A DNA stretch of 13,047 bases from Candidatus Gastranaerophilales bacterium. Its GTDB lineage: Bacteria > Cyanobacteriota > Vampirovibrionia > Gastranaerophilales > Gastranaerophilaceae. The notes beneath the pieces are model-generated. The model was not told the origin of the DNA, made no database searches, and saw only the letters and a program-made list of their open reading frames with translations. The translations under genes were made by a program, and so were the position numbers. Position 1 is the stretch's first letter, and each line of letters begins with the position of its first letter. The stretch lies in the NCBI GenBank assembly GCA_021205645.1, contig JAJPXE010000122.1:1-13047 (forward strand). The letters run 5' to 3'. This document shows, one piece after another, positions 1-6,862 of the stretch.

Positions 1-1
1 A

Positions 2-67
2 TATTATGAATATTCTAAAGTTTTGGAAAAATATACCGTTACAGATAATACGATGAAGTGTTATTAA
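2..67 (+). CDS. C-terminal end of an unidentified upstream gene (partial)
   Basis: Reading from base 2 gives 21 sense codons and then a TAA stop at 65-67. The peptide ends VTDNTMKCY and is rich in Tyr, Lys and Glu. The gene runs off the left edge, so its function cannot be given. The stop is immediately followed by, and slightly overlaps, the AAGGAG ribosome-binding site of the next small ORF, as expected for adjacent operon genes; that supports this frame. A second short open frame (3-56) exists here, so the assignment is uncertain. Confidence 0.4.
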   Translation, partial: YYEYSKVLEKYTVTDNTMKCY

Positions 68-77
68 GGAGTTTAAA

Positions 78-206
78 ATGTTCAGCGAATTATTATTACC
101 GGGAACTGTTAGTTTTAAAGAAACATTAGCAATGTATCTCGAAGGACTTAAAGATTTCTTTGAGGAAATTTGCTATTACATAGCAAAATTTGAGCTGAGA
201 ATGTAG
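78..206 (+). CDS. Small protein of 42 residues, unknown function
   Basis: ATG at 78 lies six bases after a perfect AAGGAG Shine-Dalgarno sequence (66-71). The frame ends at TAG 204-206. The peptide begins MFSELLLPGTVSF, has an amphipathic middle (KETLAMYLEGLKDFFEE) and a Tyr/Ile-rich stretch (ICYYIAKFE). It has no clear signal peptide or transmembrane segment and I recognise no family. The strong ribosome-binding site and the intrinsic terminator just downstream (237-272) argue that it is translated. It directly follows the end of another gene and probably shares its transcript. I do not assign a function. It could be missed by automatic annotation because of its size. Confidence 0.55.
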   Translation: MFSELLLPGTVSFKETLAMYLEGLKDFFEEICYYIAKFELRM

Positions 207-236
207 TTTTTTTATTCAAGGCTTAAAAACTTTTTT

Positions 237-272
237 ATCCCTGTAAATTAAAAAACTTAACAGGGATTTTTT
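237..272 (+). terminator. Intrinsic terminator after the 42-residue ORF
   Basis: An 8-bp inverted repeat pairs ATCCCTGT (237-244) with ACAGGGAT (260-267) around a 15-nt AT-rich loop, and a run of T continues to 272. It sits about 30 nt after the small ORF stop, where a transcript end is expected. The stem is not very GC-rich and the loop is long, so efficiency may be modest. Its left arm can also pair with a second CAGGGAT at 283-289. Confidence 0.6.
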
Positions 273-284
273 GGGGATTTTGCA

Positions 285-308
285 GGGATACTTTAATGCC
301 AGTATCCC
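285..308 (+). repeat. Hairpin GGGATACT / AGTATCCC
   Basis: GGGATACT at 285-292 is the perfect reverse complement of AGTATCCC at 301-308, with an 8-nt loop. No T-tract follows, so it is not a terminator by itself. It shares the ATCCC/GGGAT core with the terminator at 237-272, so alternative pairing is possible. The role is unknown. Confidence 0.5.
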
Positions 309-369
309 ATATAATCAGGTTTCGCAGATTTAATATTAATAAATGTAACAAAATATCAACGTTGTGAAA

Positions 370-398
370 TTGAGGAAAGTATATATTCTTTATATACA
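370..398 (+). promoter_or_regulatory. Candidate sigma-70 promoter for a short transcript
   Basis: TTGAGG (370-375) and TATACA (393-398) are separated by exactly 17 nt, each matching 4 of 6 consensus positions. A start near 405 and the terminator at 489-517 would give an RNA of about 110 nt with no convincing ORF. In such AT-rich DNA a match of this quality can occur by chance, so confidence is low. Confidence 0.3.
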
Positions 399-488
399 TG
401 TAAGATGTAAAATTAAACAGTAACGTTAAGTAAAACAAAGTTTACCGTTTAAATCAAAGAGAGATAACCCTTCCTAAATGAAAATTTT

Positions 489-517
489 ACTCCTCGTCAA
501 AGCGGGGAGTTTTTTTT
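489..517 (+). terminator. Strong intrinsic terminator
   Basis: ACTCCTCG (489-496) pairs with CGGGGAGT (503-510), eight pairs including one G-T wobble, closing a 6-nt loop. A run of eight T follows (510-517). This is a classic intrinsic terminator on the + strand. It lies about 280 nt after the last recognisable ORF and just before the trkA promoter. It either ends an untranslated transcript starting in 300-410 or insulates trkA from upstream read-through. Confidence 0.8.
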
Positions 518-565
518 ATGGACGCCTGTGTCCGAATGGTGATGAGAATAGTCCTGTGTGTTAAA

Positions 566-594
566 TTGACTTCATTGCCGATTTGCAGTATATT
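566..594 (+). promoter_or_regulatory. Strong sigma-70 promoter of the trkA operon
   Basis: TTGACT (566-571) and TATATT (589-594) are separated by an ideal 17-nt spacer; each hexamer has 5 of 6 consensus bases. Transcription would start around 600-602. The trkA ATG codons are at 602 and 608, leaving essentially no 5' leader, which fits the absence of a good Shine-Dalgarno sequence. Confidence 0.75.
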
Positions 595-601
595 TTGAAG
601 A

Positions 602-1900
602 ATGAATATGATTATTTTTGGTGCAACGGAACTCGGGTGTTTGATTGCAACAGAGTTTTTTGAAGACCACGATATCACAATAATAGATAAAGAAGAGAAT
701 TTTACTAACAATTTTAGTAAACTTGATATCGGTTTTGTGACAGGTAATGCTTCTAATATTGATGTGCTTAAACGGGCTGATATCAAGGAAGCAGATCTAT
801 TTCTGGCATGTTCAGAATTAGATGAGGTTAATATTGTCGCTTGTCTGACAGCAAAACGCATATCCGGAGTAAGAACAGTATGTTTTGTGAGCAAGGAAGA
901 ATACAAATCATCGCTGGGATTAACAAAAGATACCGATTATCCGTGCGATTTGTATATTGATGAAGTTATATGGCCGGAAGAATTGTTAACACAGGACATA
1001 TTTAGAATTATTACGGTATCGGAAGCGTTAGATGTCGAAAATTTTGCAAACGGTAAGGCAAGAATGCTTGAATACAGGATAAAAGACAATTCTGTTCTTG
1101 TTGATAAAAAAATAAAAGATTGTGATTTCCCCGAAGAAACATTGATTGCAGGAATAACTCGCAATGCAGAATTATCGGTTCCGACCGGTGACACGGTTCT
1201 GGAAAAGGACGACAAAGTCATATTTATGGGTTCGTCATATTCGCTGGATAAGCTTGCGGGCAGGTTTTTCCATGAAAAAGGACTCACAAAAACCGTCACC
1301 ATAATAGGCGGCGGAAATGTCGGAAAAATGCTTGCAGAAAGTCTTGAAGATGTTAAGTTAAAAGTAAAAGTAATTGAGCGTGACAGTGAACGTTGCGAAA
1401 AAATCGCTCAGGATTTATCTGATACGCTGATAATTAACGGTGACGGAACTGATTTATCACTGCTTAATGAGGAGGAAATTTCCGATAGTGATGTTGTTGT
1501 AAGTGTCACAAACAATGATGAAAAAAACCTGTTATGTTCGCTTCTTGCAAAACAACTCGGGGTAAAACGTGTTATATCAAGAGTGACAAAAAATGTAAAT
1601 GTGCCATTATTTGAAAAAGTCGGAATAGACATTGCCGTTTCAACAAAGAATGCTGCATTAAACGAGGTTAAAAATAGTATTTCGGGTGGAAATGTCGACA
1701 TTCTTGCAACCGTTGAACAGGGCAAGGGTGAAATTCTTGAGATTATCGTTCCCGAAAATTATGCGGATACTATGATTAAGAATTTAAAAATGCCGGTCAA
1801 AGCCATTGTCAGTATTATTCAAAGGAAGAATAAAATTATAATTCCAAATGCCTATAAATTGGTAAGGCTTTGCTATAACTTTATAATTTTTATTACTTAA
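602..1900 (+). CDS. trkA: TrkA, NAD-binding regulatory subunit of the Trk potassium transporter
   Basis: TrkA is the cytoplasmic ring that binds NAD(H) or nucleotide and gates the TrkH channel for K+ uptake. The 432 residues show the expected duplicated layout: RCK-N (about 1-120), RCK-C (about 130-220), RCK-N (about 230-350), RCK-C (about 360-432). The second Rossmann motif is canonical (GGGNVG, 236-241, with the acidic end of beta-2 near 259-261). The first is altered to GATELG (7-12), lacking the middle glycine. The last strand reads NAYKLVRLCYNFIIF where the family usually has a GD turn, but the length matches, so I see no frameshift. The start is 602 or 608; there is no clear ribosome-binding site and the promoter lies immediately upstream. 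trkH follows after 40 nt, which supports the assignment. Confidence 0.93.
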   Translation: MNMIIFGATELGCLIATEFFEDHDITIIDKEENFTNNFSKLDIGFVTGNASNIDVLKRADIKEADLFLACSELDEVNIVACLTAKRISGVRTVCFVSKEEYKSSLGLTKDTDYPCDLYIDEVIWPEELLTQDIFRIITVSEALDVENFANGKARMLEYRIKDNSVLVDKKIKDCDFPEETLIAGITRNAELSVPTGDTVLEKDDKVIFMGSSYSLDKLAGRFFHEKGLTKTVTIIGGGNVGKMLAESLEDVKLKVKVIERDSERCEKIAQDLSDTLIINGDGTDLSLLNEEEISDSDVVVSVTNNDEKNLLCSLLAKQLGVKRVISRVTKNVNVPLFEKVGIDIAVSTKNAALNEVKNSISGGNVDILATVEQGKGEILEIIVPENYADTMIKNLKMPVKAIVSIIQRKNKIIIPNAYKLVRLCYNFIIFIT

Positions 1901-1940
1901 AAAATGCACCTGTTATAAAAAATTATTTTAAGGTGAAATA

Positions 1941-3401
1941 ATGAGAATAAATTATTTAGCGTTTGCTTTTCAGATAATACTTCGTAACTTTGGGTTTATG
2001 GCGCTTACACCGGTATTTTTTGCTGTTTTTTATAAAGAGTATTCCTCAATTTTGCCGTTTGTTGTTACATTCGCAATAACAATTCTGATAAGTTTTACAT
2101 TAAAGATATTATTTTCAAAATCGACTCCGGAGAATTTAAATGATATAAAAAAAAGTGAGGGGTTGTTTATTGTTTCTGCCTCGTGGATACTGGGCGGGAT
2201 TATAGCTTCGTTACCGTATTTGTTTTACGGAATGGGTCTAATTGATGCGTTTTTTGAAGCTTCGTCGGGTATAACGACAACCGGTGCGAGTATATGCAGC
2301 GGAATAGATTATCCGAAATCGATATATTTCTGGCGTGCTTTAACTCAGTGGTTGGGCGGAATGGGGATTATCGTGCTATTTATAGCCATACTGCCGCAGT
2401 TTGCTGTGGCCGGACGCCAGATGTTTTTTGCCGAATCTCCCGGACCTACGGAGGAGAAATTTACTCCGAGAATAAGAAGCACCGCAACGGCACTGTGGAA
2501 AATTTATACCGGATTAACTCTTTTAGAAACGATTTTGTTAAAACTCGCAGGCATGCCGTTATTTGATGCGTTTTGCAACAGTTTATCAACGCTTTCGGCG
2601 GGCGGATTTTCTACCAATGCTCACAGTACATTCGGATATCATTCTTATCCTATCACATGGATAATTCTAATTTTTATGGTTATTGCGGGAATAAATTTCA
2701 ATCTGCAATACAAAGCAATTACCAGATTTGAGATTTCCGCATTGTTCAAAAATGAGGAATTTCGGGCATATATATCAATTTTTCTGGGCATTTCCGCACT
2801 TGTTGCAATATCATTATTTTTGAACGACAAACAGGATATTTTTTATTCAATAACTCACAGTCTATACCAGACAATCTCAATAATGACATCAACGGGCAGT
2901 GCAAGCGTTGATTATACGGAGTGGAATTTCACAACGAAAGTATTATTGTTCATCGCGGCATTTACGGGGGGCTGCGCAAGTTCTGCAAGCGGCGGTATAA
3001 AAATTGCGAGATGGGTGCTTATAGGCAAGATAATGAGTACGGAGGTTAAAAAAATTCTTCACCCTAATGCGGTAATAAACGTTAAAATGGATAATAATAT
3101 TATCAGCAGGGAGATATTATCACAGACGGTAATGTTTATATCTTTTTATATAGCATTAATAGCGGTGTCGGTTGTTATAGTAGCGATATTGGAACAAAGT
3201 ATTGTAGTCGGTATATCGGGAAGTGTTTCGGCGATAGGCAATATCGGTCCCGGTTTCGGACAGACAATCGGGCCGATGAGCAGTTATGAAACATTACATC
3301 CGCTATCCAAGCTGGTATTGATTTTTGACATGTATGTAGGAAGATTGGAATTGATACCGTTTCTGGTAATGTTTGAAAAGGATTTTTGGACATTTAAATA
3401 A
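1941..3401 (+). CDS. trkH: TrkH-family potassium uptake channel
   Basis: This is the membrane K+-conducting subunit that works with TrkA. The 486-residue protein is highly hydrophobic and has the four pore-loop repeats of the SKT superfamily: SSGITTTGAS (108-117), STLSAGGFST (216-225), SIMTSTGSAS (313-322) and SAIGNIGPGFG (430-440). Each carries the filter glycine. The conserved end (GRLELIPFLVMF, near 467-478) is present and the length is normal for the family. ATG 1941 is preceded by AAGGTG (1930-1935). The gene lies 40 nt after trkA and 16 nt before the nitroreductase, so the three are probably cotranscribed. TrkH and KtrB are close relatives; the full-length two-domain TrkA partner favours Trk. 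Confidence 0.93.
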   Translation: MRINYLAFAFQIILRNFGFMALTPVFFAVFYKEYSSILPFVVTFAITILISFTLKILFSKSTPENLNDIKKSEGLFIVSASWILGGIIASLPYLFYGMGLIDAFFEASSGITTTGASICSGIDYPKSIYFWRALTQWLGGMGIIVLFIAILPQFAVAGRQMFFAESPGPTEEKFTPRIRSTATALWKIYTGLTLLETILLKLAGMPLFDAFCNSLSTLSAGGFSTNAHSTFGYHSYPITWIILIFMVIAGINFNLQYKAITRFEISALFKNEEFRAYISIFLGISALVAISLFLNDKQDIFYSITHSLYQTISIMTSTGSASVDYTEWNFTTKVLLFIAAFTGGCASSASGGIKIARWVLIGKIMSTEVKKILHPNAVINVKMDNNIISREILSQTVMFISFYIALIAVSVVIVAILEQSIVVGISGSVSAIGNIGPGFGQTIGPMSSYETLHPLSKLVLIFDMYVGRLELIPFLVMFEKDFWTFK

Positions 3402-3417
3402 TAAAAGGAGTATTTTT

Positions 3418-4305
3418 ATGGAACCAAAAGCATTAAAAATAGATAAGGAAAAATGTGTACATTGCGGCAAATGTATAGGTGATTGTGTATCAAAATCTCT
3501 GGAATTTAACGCTGATAAAATCCCTGTATGGTCGGATGGCGGTGAGAGAAGGTGTATAAAATGCGGGCATTGTTTTGCGATATGTCCTACAGGAGCGCTT
3601 TCAATACTGCACAGAAATCCGGAAGATGCAGATGTTATCCGTGAATTTAATGATGAGGATATTTTAAATCTTATCAAATCAAGAAAGAGCATAAGGGCTT
3701 ATAAAAAACAAAATCTTGATGATGTAAGGATGAATAAACTCAAAGAGATGTTAAAATGGACTCCGACGGGTTGTAATTTTCATCAGCTTCATTTTGCAAT
3801 TGTAGATGATATATCGGTTATGGATGATTTAAGGAACAGGGTTAACAAAAAAATAATCAAGGCATTAAAATCTAAGCCTATAAGTGCTGTGACTCAAAAG
3901 TTTTCGAGATACAGGGATGCGTTTTTTGCAGGCGAAGACGTAATTTTTAGAGGTGCACCGCATATGGTGGTTGTATCTGCACCGATAAATGCTCCGTGTG
4001 TAAATGTTGATCCTATTATTGCGTTGAGTTATTTTGAATTATACGCACATTCTATGGGTGTAGGCACTTTATGGTGCGGTTTCGGGGCAATGTGTTTCAA
4101 GGTATTTCCTGATTTGTGTGAGTATATCAAAGTTCCTGACGGATACAAGGTTTCTTATGTAATGTTGTTCGGCGAGAAGGATGTTAATTATTCAAGAACC
4201 GTATTACCTGATGATTTTGAGGTAGTGAGTGTCAAAATCCCTGACAAATTGGAGATTTCAGCGTTAAAAAATATCAAGCGATTTATATGTAATATATTGA
4301 GATAA
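3418..4305 (+). CDS. Nitroreductase-family protein with an N-terminal 2x[4Fe-4S] ferredoxin domain
   Basis: The 295-residue protein fuses a bacterial ferredoxin domain to an FMN-dependent nitroreductase domain. Two cluster motifs are visible: CVHCGKCIGDC (Cys 13, 16, 19, 23) and CIKCGHCFAICP (Cys 46, 49, 52, 56). The nitroreductase part begins at SRKSIRAY (88-95), continues with WTPTGCNFHQLHF (114-126) and ends with a VMLFGEKD-like strand. Such fusions are common in anaerobes and are presumed to take electrons from internal iron-sulfur clusters to reduce nitro or quinone compounds; the physiological substrate is unknown. ATG 3418 follows AAAAGGAG (3403-3410). A TTG upstream in frame (3373) lies inside trkH and is not used here. 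It is the last gene of the trk cluster. No intrinsic terminator was seen, only palindromes from 4385. Confidence 0.88.
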   Translation: MEPKALKIDKEKCVHCGKCIGDCVSKSLEFNADKIPVWSDGGERRCIKCGHCFAICPTGALSILHRNPEDADVIREFNDEDILNLIKSRKSIRAYKKQNLDDVRMNKLKEMLKWTPTGCNFHQLHFAIVDDISVMDDLRNRVNKKIIKALKSKPISAVTQKFSRYRDAFFAGEDVIFRGAPHMVVVSAPINAPCVNVDPIIALSYFELYAHSMGVGTLWCGFGAMCFKVFPDLCEYIKVPDGYKVSYVMLFGEKDVNYSRTVLPDDFEVVSVKIPDKLEISALKNIKRFICNILR

Positions 4306-4384
4306 TCGCTCAAGTGTTCGTAATGATAGGAGTAAATGCGGGGGTGGGGGTAAAGGCGTTTATCCCTCTTTGGACGAGCTTCCC

Positions 4385-4410
4385 CCGCCCTCTCCGGACG
4401 GAGAGGGCGG
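4385..4410. repeat. GC-rich palindrome, 12-bp arms
   Basis: CCGCCCTCTCCG (4385-4396) is followed by GA and its exact reverse complement (4399-4410). The inner 10-bp arms recur in the opposite loop orientation at 12231-12252, and one arm recurs at 8565-8574. It sits between converging genes (the nitroreductase and the receiver gene). No T-tract flanks it, so it is a repeat element rather than a canonical terminator. The surrounding 4306-4510 contains no gene that I can support. Confidence 0.75.
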
Positions 4411-4427
4411 AAAATCAACCTGAAGCT

Positions 4428-4475
4428 GATTTGCGGCAGAGCTTGTCACTTCGTGACGTCACCCTACCGCAAATC
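4428..4475. repeat. Inverted repeat with nested hairpin
   Basis: GATTTGCGG (4428-4436) is the reverse complement of CCGCAAATC (4467-4475). Between them GTCAC (4445-4449) and GTGAC (4453-4457) form a small hairpin, and GTGACGTCAC (4453-4462) is itself palindromic. The whole is a 48-nt structured element just 3' of the receiver gene. It may act as a transcript-end structure or belong to the dispersed repeat family. Confidence 0.6.
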
Positions 4476-4510
4476 GTTGCCTTGAATTATTCGGGCAAGC
4501 AAAACACAGC

Positions 4511-4936
4511 TTAATTATTCACACTCTGTTTTAACAAACTGATTATCTCCGATTTGTAAGAACTGATATCGGTAATAGCCTTACGTTTCGGAATGTAGTT
4601 CACAGCCAGACTTTCAGCTATCTGTTTTATATTATAACAGCCCGAGCAAATCAAAATCCTTGTGTTGTCATAATTTTTTAATGTTCGAACCTGCTCAACA
4701 AACCATTCTCCCGCATATTTAGGGCTGAAATCCTCCTCCATTTGCAAATCAGATATAATCAAATCGTAAGGAACATTATTGTTTTCCATAACAAAATCGT
4801 ATCCGTCACGGGCTGTTGATGCCATATTAACCTCGTAATCATCTATACCAAGTTCTAAAAAAACTTCATCTACATTATTTTCATGAAAAACAGTCCAGGA
4901 AGTACTGTCATCTACAATTAAAACTTTTTTTATCAT
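4511..4936 (-). CDS. Stand-alone receiver-domain (CheY-like) response regulator
   Basis: The 141-residue protein is a single phosphoacceptor receiver domain with no output domain. It shows the acidic pair D9/D10 (VLIVDDS), the phosphorylated aspartate D63 (LIISDLQM), the switch serine S98 (ILICSG) and the conserved lysine K117 (YIPK). The D63-S98 segment carries a modest insertion (EEDFSPKYAGE). ATG 4936 overlaps the aroH stop by 4 nt (ATGA), with an AGGG-type site inside the end of aroH, so translation is probably coupled. No histidine kinase is in the window, so its partner and target are unknown. It is the last gene of the def-fmt-aroH cluster. Receiver identity is firm; the role is not. 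Confidence 0.85.
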   Translation of the reverse strand: MIKKVLIVDDSTSWTVFHENNVDEVFLELGIDDYEVNMASTARDGYDFVMENNNVPYDLIISDLQMEEDFSPKYAGEWFVEQVRTLKNYDNTRILICSGCYNIKQIAESLAVNYIPKRKAITDISSYKSEIISLLKQSVNN

Positions 4937-5289
4937 ATTTTAGCCCTCAATTTTTCAGCACCTTTCAAATAAACAAATTCCGGTTCAAAATCATCATCAC
5001 AGTTAATAACTACAAGAATTCTCAGACATTTTGGCAGGGAATTCGGAACATTAAGTTCATGAAAACACATCATAGCAGTCTTATCCCAACCGCAATTTTG
5101 CCTTACAAATTTTGCGGGAAACTCTGCATTCAAATCATCTGTAAGTGTAAAAATAGCATGTGAAATGTTTTTCGGTTCAATATTATTCTTCTCCGATAAT
5201 CTTTCAATAAGCTCAACCGTAGCCTTGCAAATACTCTCCGATGTATTTTCTTCGACTGTTATTGCTCCTCTTATACCTTTACTTAACAT
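4933..5289 (-). CDS. aroH: Chorismate mutase, AroH type
   Basis: This enzyme rearranges chorismate to prephenate, the branch point to phenylalanine and tyrosine. The 118-residue protein matches the monofunctional trimeric Bacillus-type AroH fold rather than the helical AroQ type. Residues R7 (KGIRGAITV), F57, R63, C75, E78 (CFHE), R90 and Y107 (FVYLKG) fall at or within one position of the Bacillus active-site numbering. DLNAEFPAKFVRQ (52-64) is typical of the family. I chose ATG 5287-5289 because GGAG lies six bases upstream and the length fits. An in-frame ATG 11 codons earlier (5322) lacks a site. Gap to fmt is 46 nt; it overlaps the receiver gene by 4 nt. Confidence 0.92.
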   Translation of the reverse strand: MLSKGIRGAITVEENTSESICKATVELIERLSEKNNIEPKNISHAIFTLTDDLNAEFPAKFVRQNCGWDKTAMMCFHELNVPNSLPKCLRILVVINCDDDFEPEFVYLKGAEKLRAKI

Positions 5290-5335
5290 TTTCGACTCCG
5301 TTTTGTTGTATATTTTCAGCATGTAATAAAATAAT

Positions 5336-6280
5336 TTATTTTGTATTCCTTATACCGTTATACCAATCTTTTGCGTTCATTTCGCTTTTACCCTCAGGTT
5401 TAACTTTGACAAGTTTTATAAACCCGTCACCCGTGAGCATTGTTATGCCGTCTTTTGTACTTTGAACAATCTCACCGATTTTACTCCTGTCACATACACA
5501 CTCATCTGTCGGAATAACCTCTGTTTGCAGCACTTTTATAATCTTGTTGTTAAACTTAAAATAAGCCCCCGGAGATTTATAAATTCCTCTTACAAGATTA
5601 TGTATATCACGGGCGGATTTAGACCAATCAATCAATGTCTCATCTTTTGAAACCTTGTTTGCAATACAAACACCGTTCTCACATTGCGGAGTTGGTGTTA
5701 ATTTATTTTCATAAATACCGATTATAGTTTTTTCCAACAACTCCGGTGAGTCAGCTGATATTTGCCGCCACAAATCTTCACAGGTCATATTTTCAGGGAT
5801 TTGTATGGTTTTTTTTAAACAAATATCACCGCAATCAAGCCCGAGTTCTGTTATCATTGTACATATTCCGGTTTCTTTTTCGCCGTTTATAATAACTCTT
5901 TGTATCGGATTTGCTCCCCTGTATTTCGGAAGCAGCGAGGCATGCAGGTTAATTGTTTCAAACTTAGGAATATCCAGAACTTCCTGCGAAAGTATCTGAC
6001 CGAATGCAAAAGTTACAAAAAAATCAGGTTCATAACGTCTTAATTCCTCAATAACATCAGGCTCTTTTCTGATACATTTCGGCTGATATACAGGCAGGTT
6101 TTTTGACAGGGCAAATTCCTTAACCGGCGGCATTTTTATTTTGTTACCCCGTCCTGCCGGTCTGTCAGGCTGTGTGACAACAGCTGCAATTGAAATCCTA
6201 TCCGAATTATAAAGGTACTCCAGCGATTTTAATCCGATATCAGGAGTTCCCCAGAAAATCACTTTTATCTTATTCATCAT
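5336..6280 (-). CDS. fmt: Methionyl-tRNA formyltransferase
   Basis: Fmt transfers formyl from 10-formyl-tetrahydrofolate to Met-tRNA(fMet) before translation initiation. The N-terminal Rossmann start VIFWGTPD (7-14) and the catalytic triad N111, H113, D149 are visible, together with the signature SLLPKYRGA (115-123) and LGLDCGD (146-152). A C-terminal OB-like tRNA-binding domain fills roughly 210-314. Length of 314 residues matches E. coli Fmt. The start is one of two adjacent ATGs (6280 or 6277). GAGG lies 9 nt before the first, and AGGA abuts it. Longer in-frame starts would only extend further into def. The 5' end overlaps the end of def by about 11 nt, the common def-fmt operon order. Confidence 0.95.
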   Translation of the reverse strand: MMNKIKVIFWGTPDIGLKSLEYLYNSDRISIAAVVTQPDRPAGRGNKIKMPPVKEFALSKNLPVYQPKCIRKEPDVIEELRRYEPDFFVTFAFGQILSQEVLDIPKFETINLHASLLPKYRGANPIQRVIINGEKETGICTMITELGLDCGDICLKKTIQIPENMTCEDLWRQISADSPELLEKTIIGIYENKLTPTPQCENGVCIANKVSKDETLIDWSKSARDIHNLVRGIYKSPGAYFKFNNKIIKVLQTEVIPTDECVCDRSKIGEIVQSTKDGITMLTGDGFIKLVKVKPEGKSEMNAKDWYNGIRNTK

Positions 6281-6836
6281 TCCTGATAGCCTCATCAAGC
6301 TCCGGTTCATCAAGAAGATTATTGACTTCAACTGGAGGTAAATCGTGCTTTTTTAAAACTTCATCTGTTTCAAACCTGTTCACGGAATGGTCAATAAACA
6401 AAATTCCGTCAAGATGGTCATTTTCGTGCTGAATACATCTGGCAAGCAAAGTACCGTCATTTGCTTCCAGTACAAACGGTCTGCCGTTCCGGTCAAGTGC
6501 CTTAATCATGACATTTTTGTATCTTTTTACATCAGTATAAGCCTCAGGAAAGCTCAAACACCCTTCTTGCGAAACAACAACACCCGATTTTTTAATGATT
6601 TTAGGGTTTATAAATGCAATCGGATTAAGCGGCTCATCACCGGTTGAAACATCAATCACAAAAACCCTTAAATTTATCCCTATTTGAGGAGCAGCAAGAC
6701 CAACGCCGTTATTTACATACATTGTGTCAAACATATCCTGAATTAGTGTCTTTATTTTTGAAGAAACCTTATGGACCTCTTTTGATTTTTCTCTTAGTGA
6801 CGGAGTGCCGTATTTTAATATCTTTTTCACTGCCAT
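6270..6836 (-). CDS. def: Peptide deformylase
   Basis: Def removes the N-formyl group from nascent proteins in the cytoplasm, undoing the product of Fmt. All three metal-site motifs are present: GVGLAAPQIG (44-53), EGCLS (91-95, ligand C93) and HENDH (137-141, ligands H137 and H141 with catalytic E138). The 188 residues have a somewhat long acidic C-terminal tail (LLDEPELDEAIRNDE). ATG 6836 is preceded by GAGG six bases upstream, so the in-frame start five codons earlier is not preferred. It is the first gene of the def-fmt-aroH-receiver cluster. Confidence 0.96.
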   Translation of the reverse strand: MAVKKILKYGTPSLREKSKEVHKVSSKIKTLIQDMFDTMYVNNGVGLAAPQIGINLRVFVIDVSTGDEPLNPIAFINPKIIKKSGVVVSQEGCLSFPEAYTDVKRYKNVMIKALDRNGRPFVLEANDGTLLARCIQHENDHLDGILFIDHSVNRFETDEVLKKHDLPPVEVNNLLDEPELDEAIRNDE

Positions 6837-6862
6837 AACAAACCTCTGCATTTCTTAGTAAT

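Larger units (their letters stand above)
207..601. other. Noncoding stretch before trkA
   Basis: I see no convincing gene in these 395 nt. It holds two intrinsic terminators (237-272, 489-517), a further hairpin (285-308), a weak promoter candidate (370-398) and the strong trkA promoter (566-594). A 28-codon frame starting at 478 runs through the second terminator and has no ribosome-binding site, so it is not called. The 11-mer AATGTAACAAA at 342-352 recurs at 11221-11231 in the divergent hom region. Confidence 0.6.

Noticed and set aside
478..564. 28-codon frame beginning ATGAAAATTTTACTC
   Set aside because: It runs through the strong terminator at 489-517 and has no ribosome-binding site.
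1858..1900. Possible frameshift at the end of trkA
   Set aside because: The unusual C-terminal residues align one-for-one in length with the family's last strand, and the other frames hit stops at once. Divergence is the simpler reading.
4188..4514. Short frames on both strands in and around the nitroreductase-receiver spacer
   Set aside because: They are translations of palindromes (Pro-Leu-Arg-Thr-Glu-Arg-Ala type) or shadows of the nitroreductase end.
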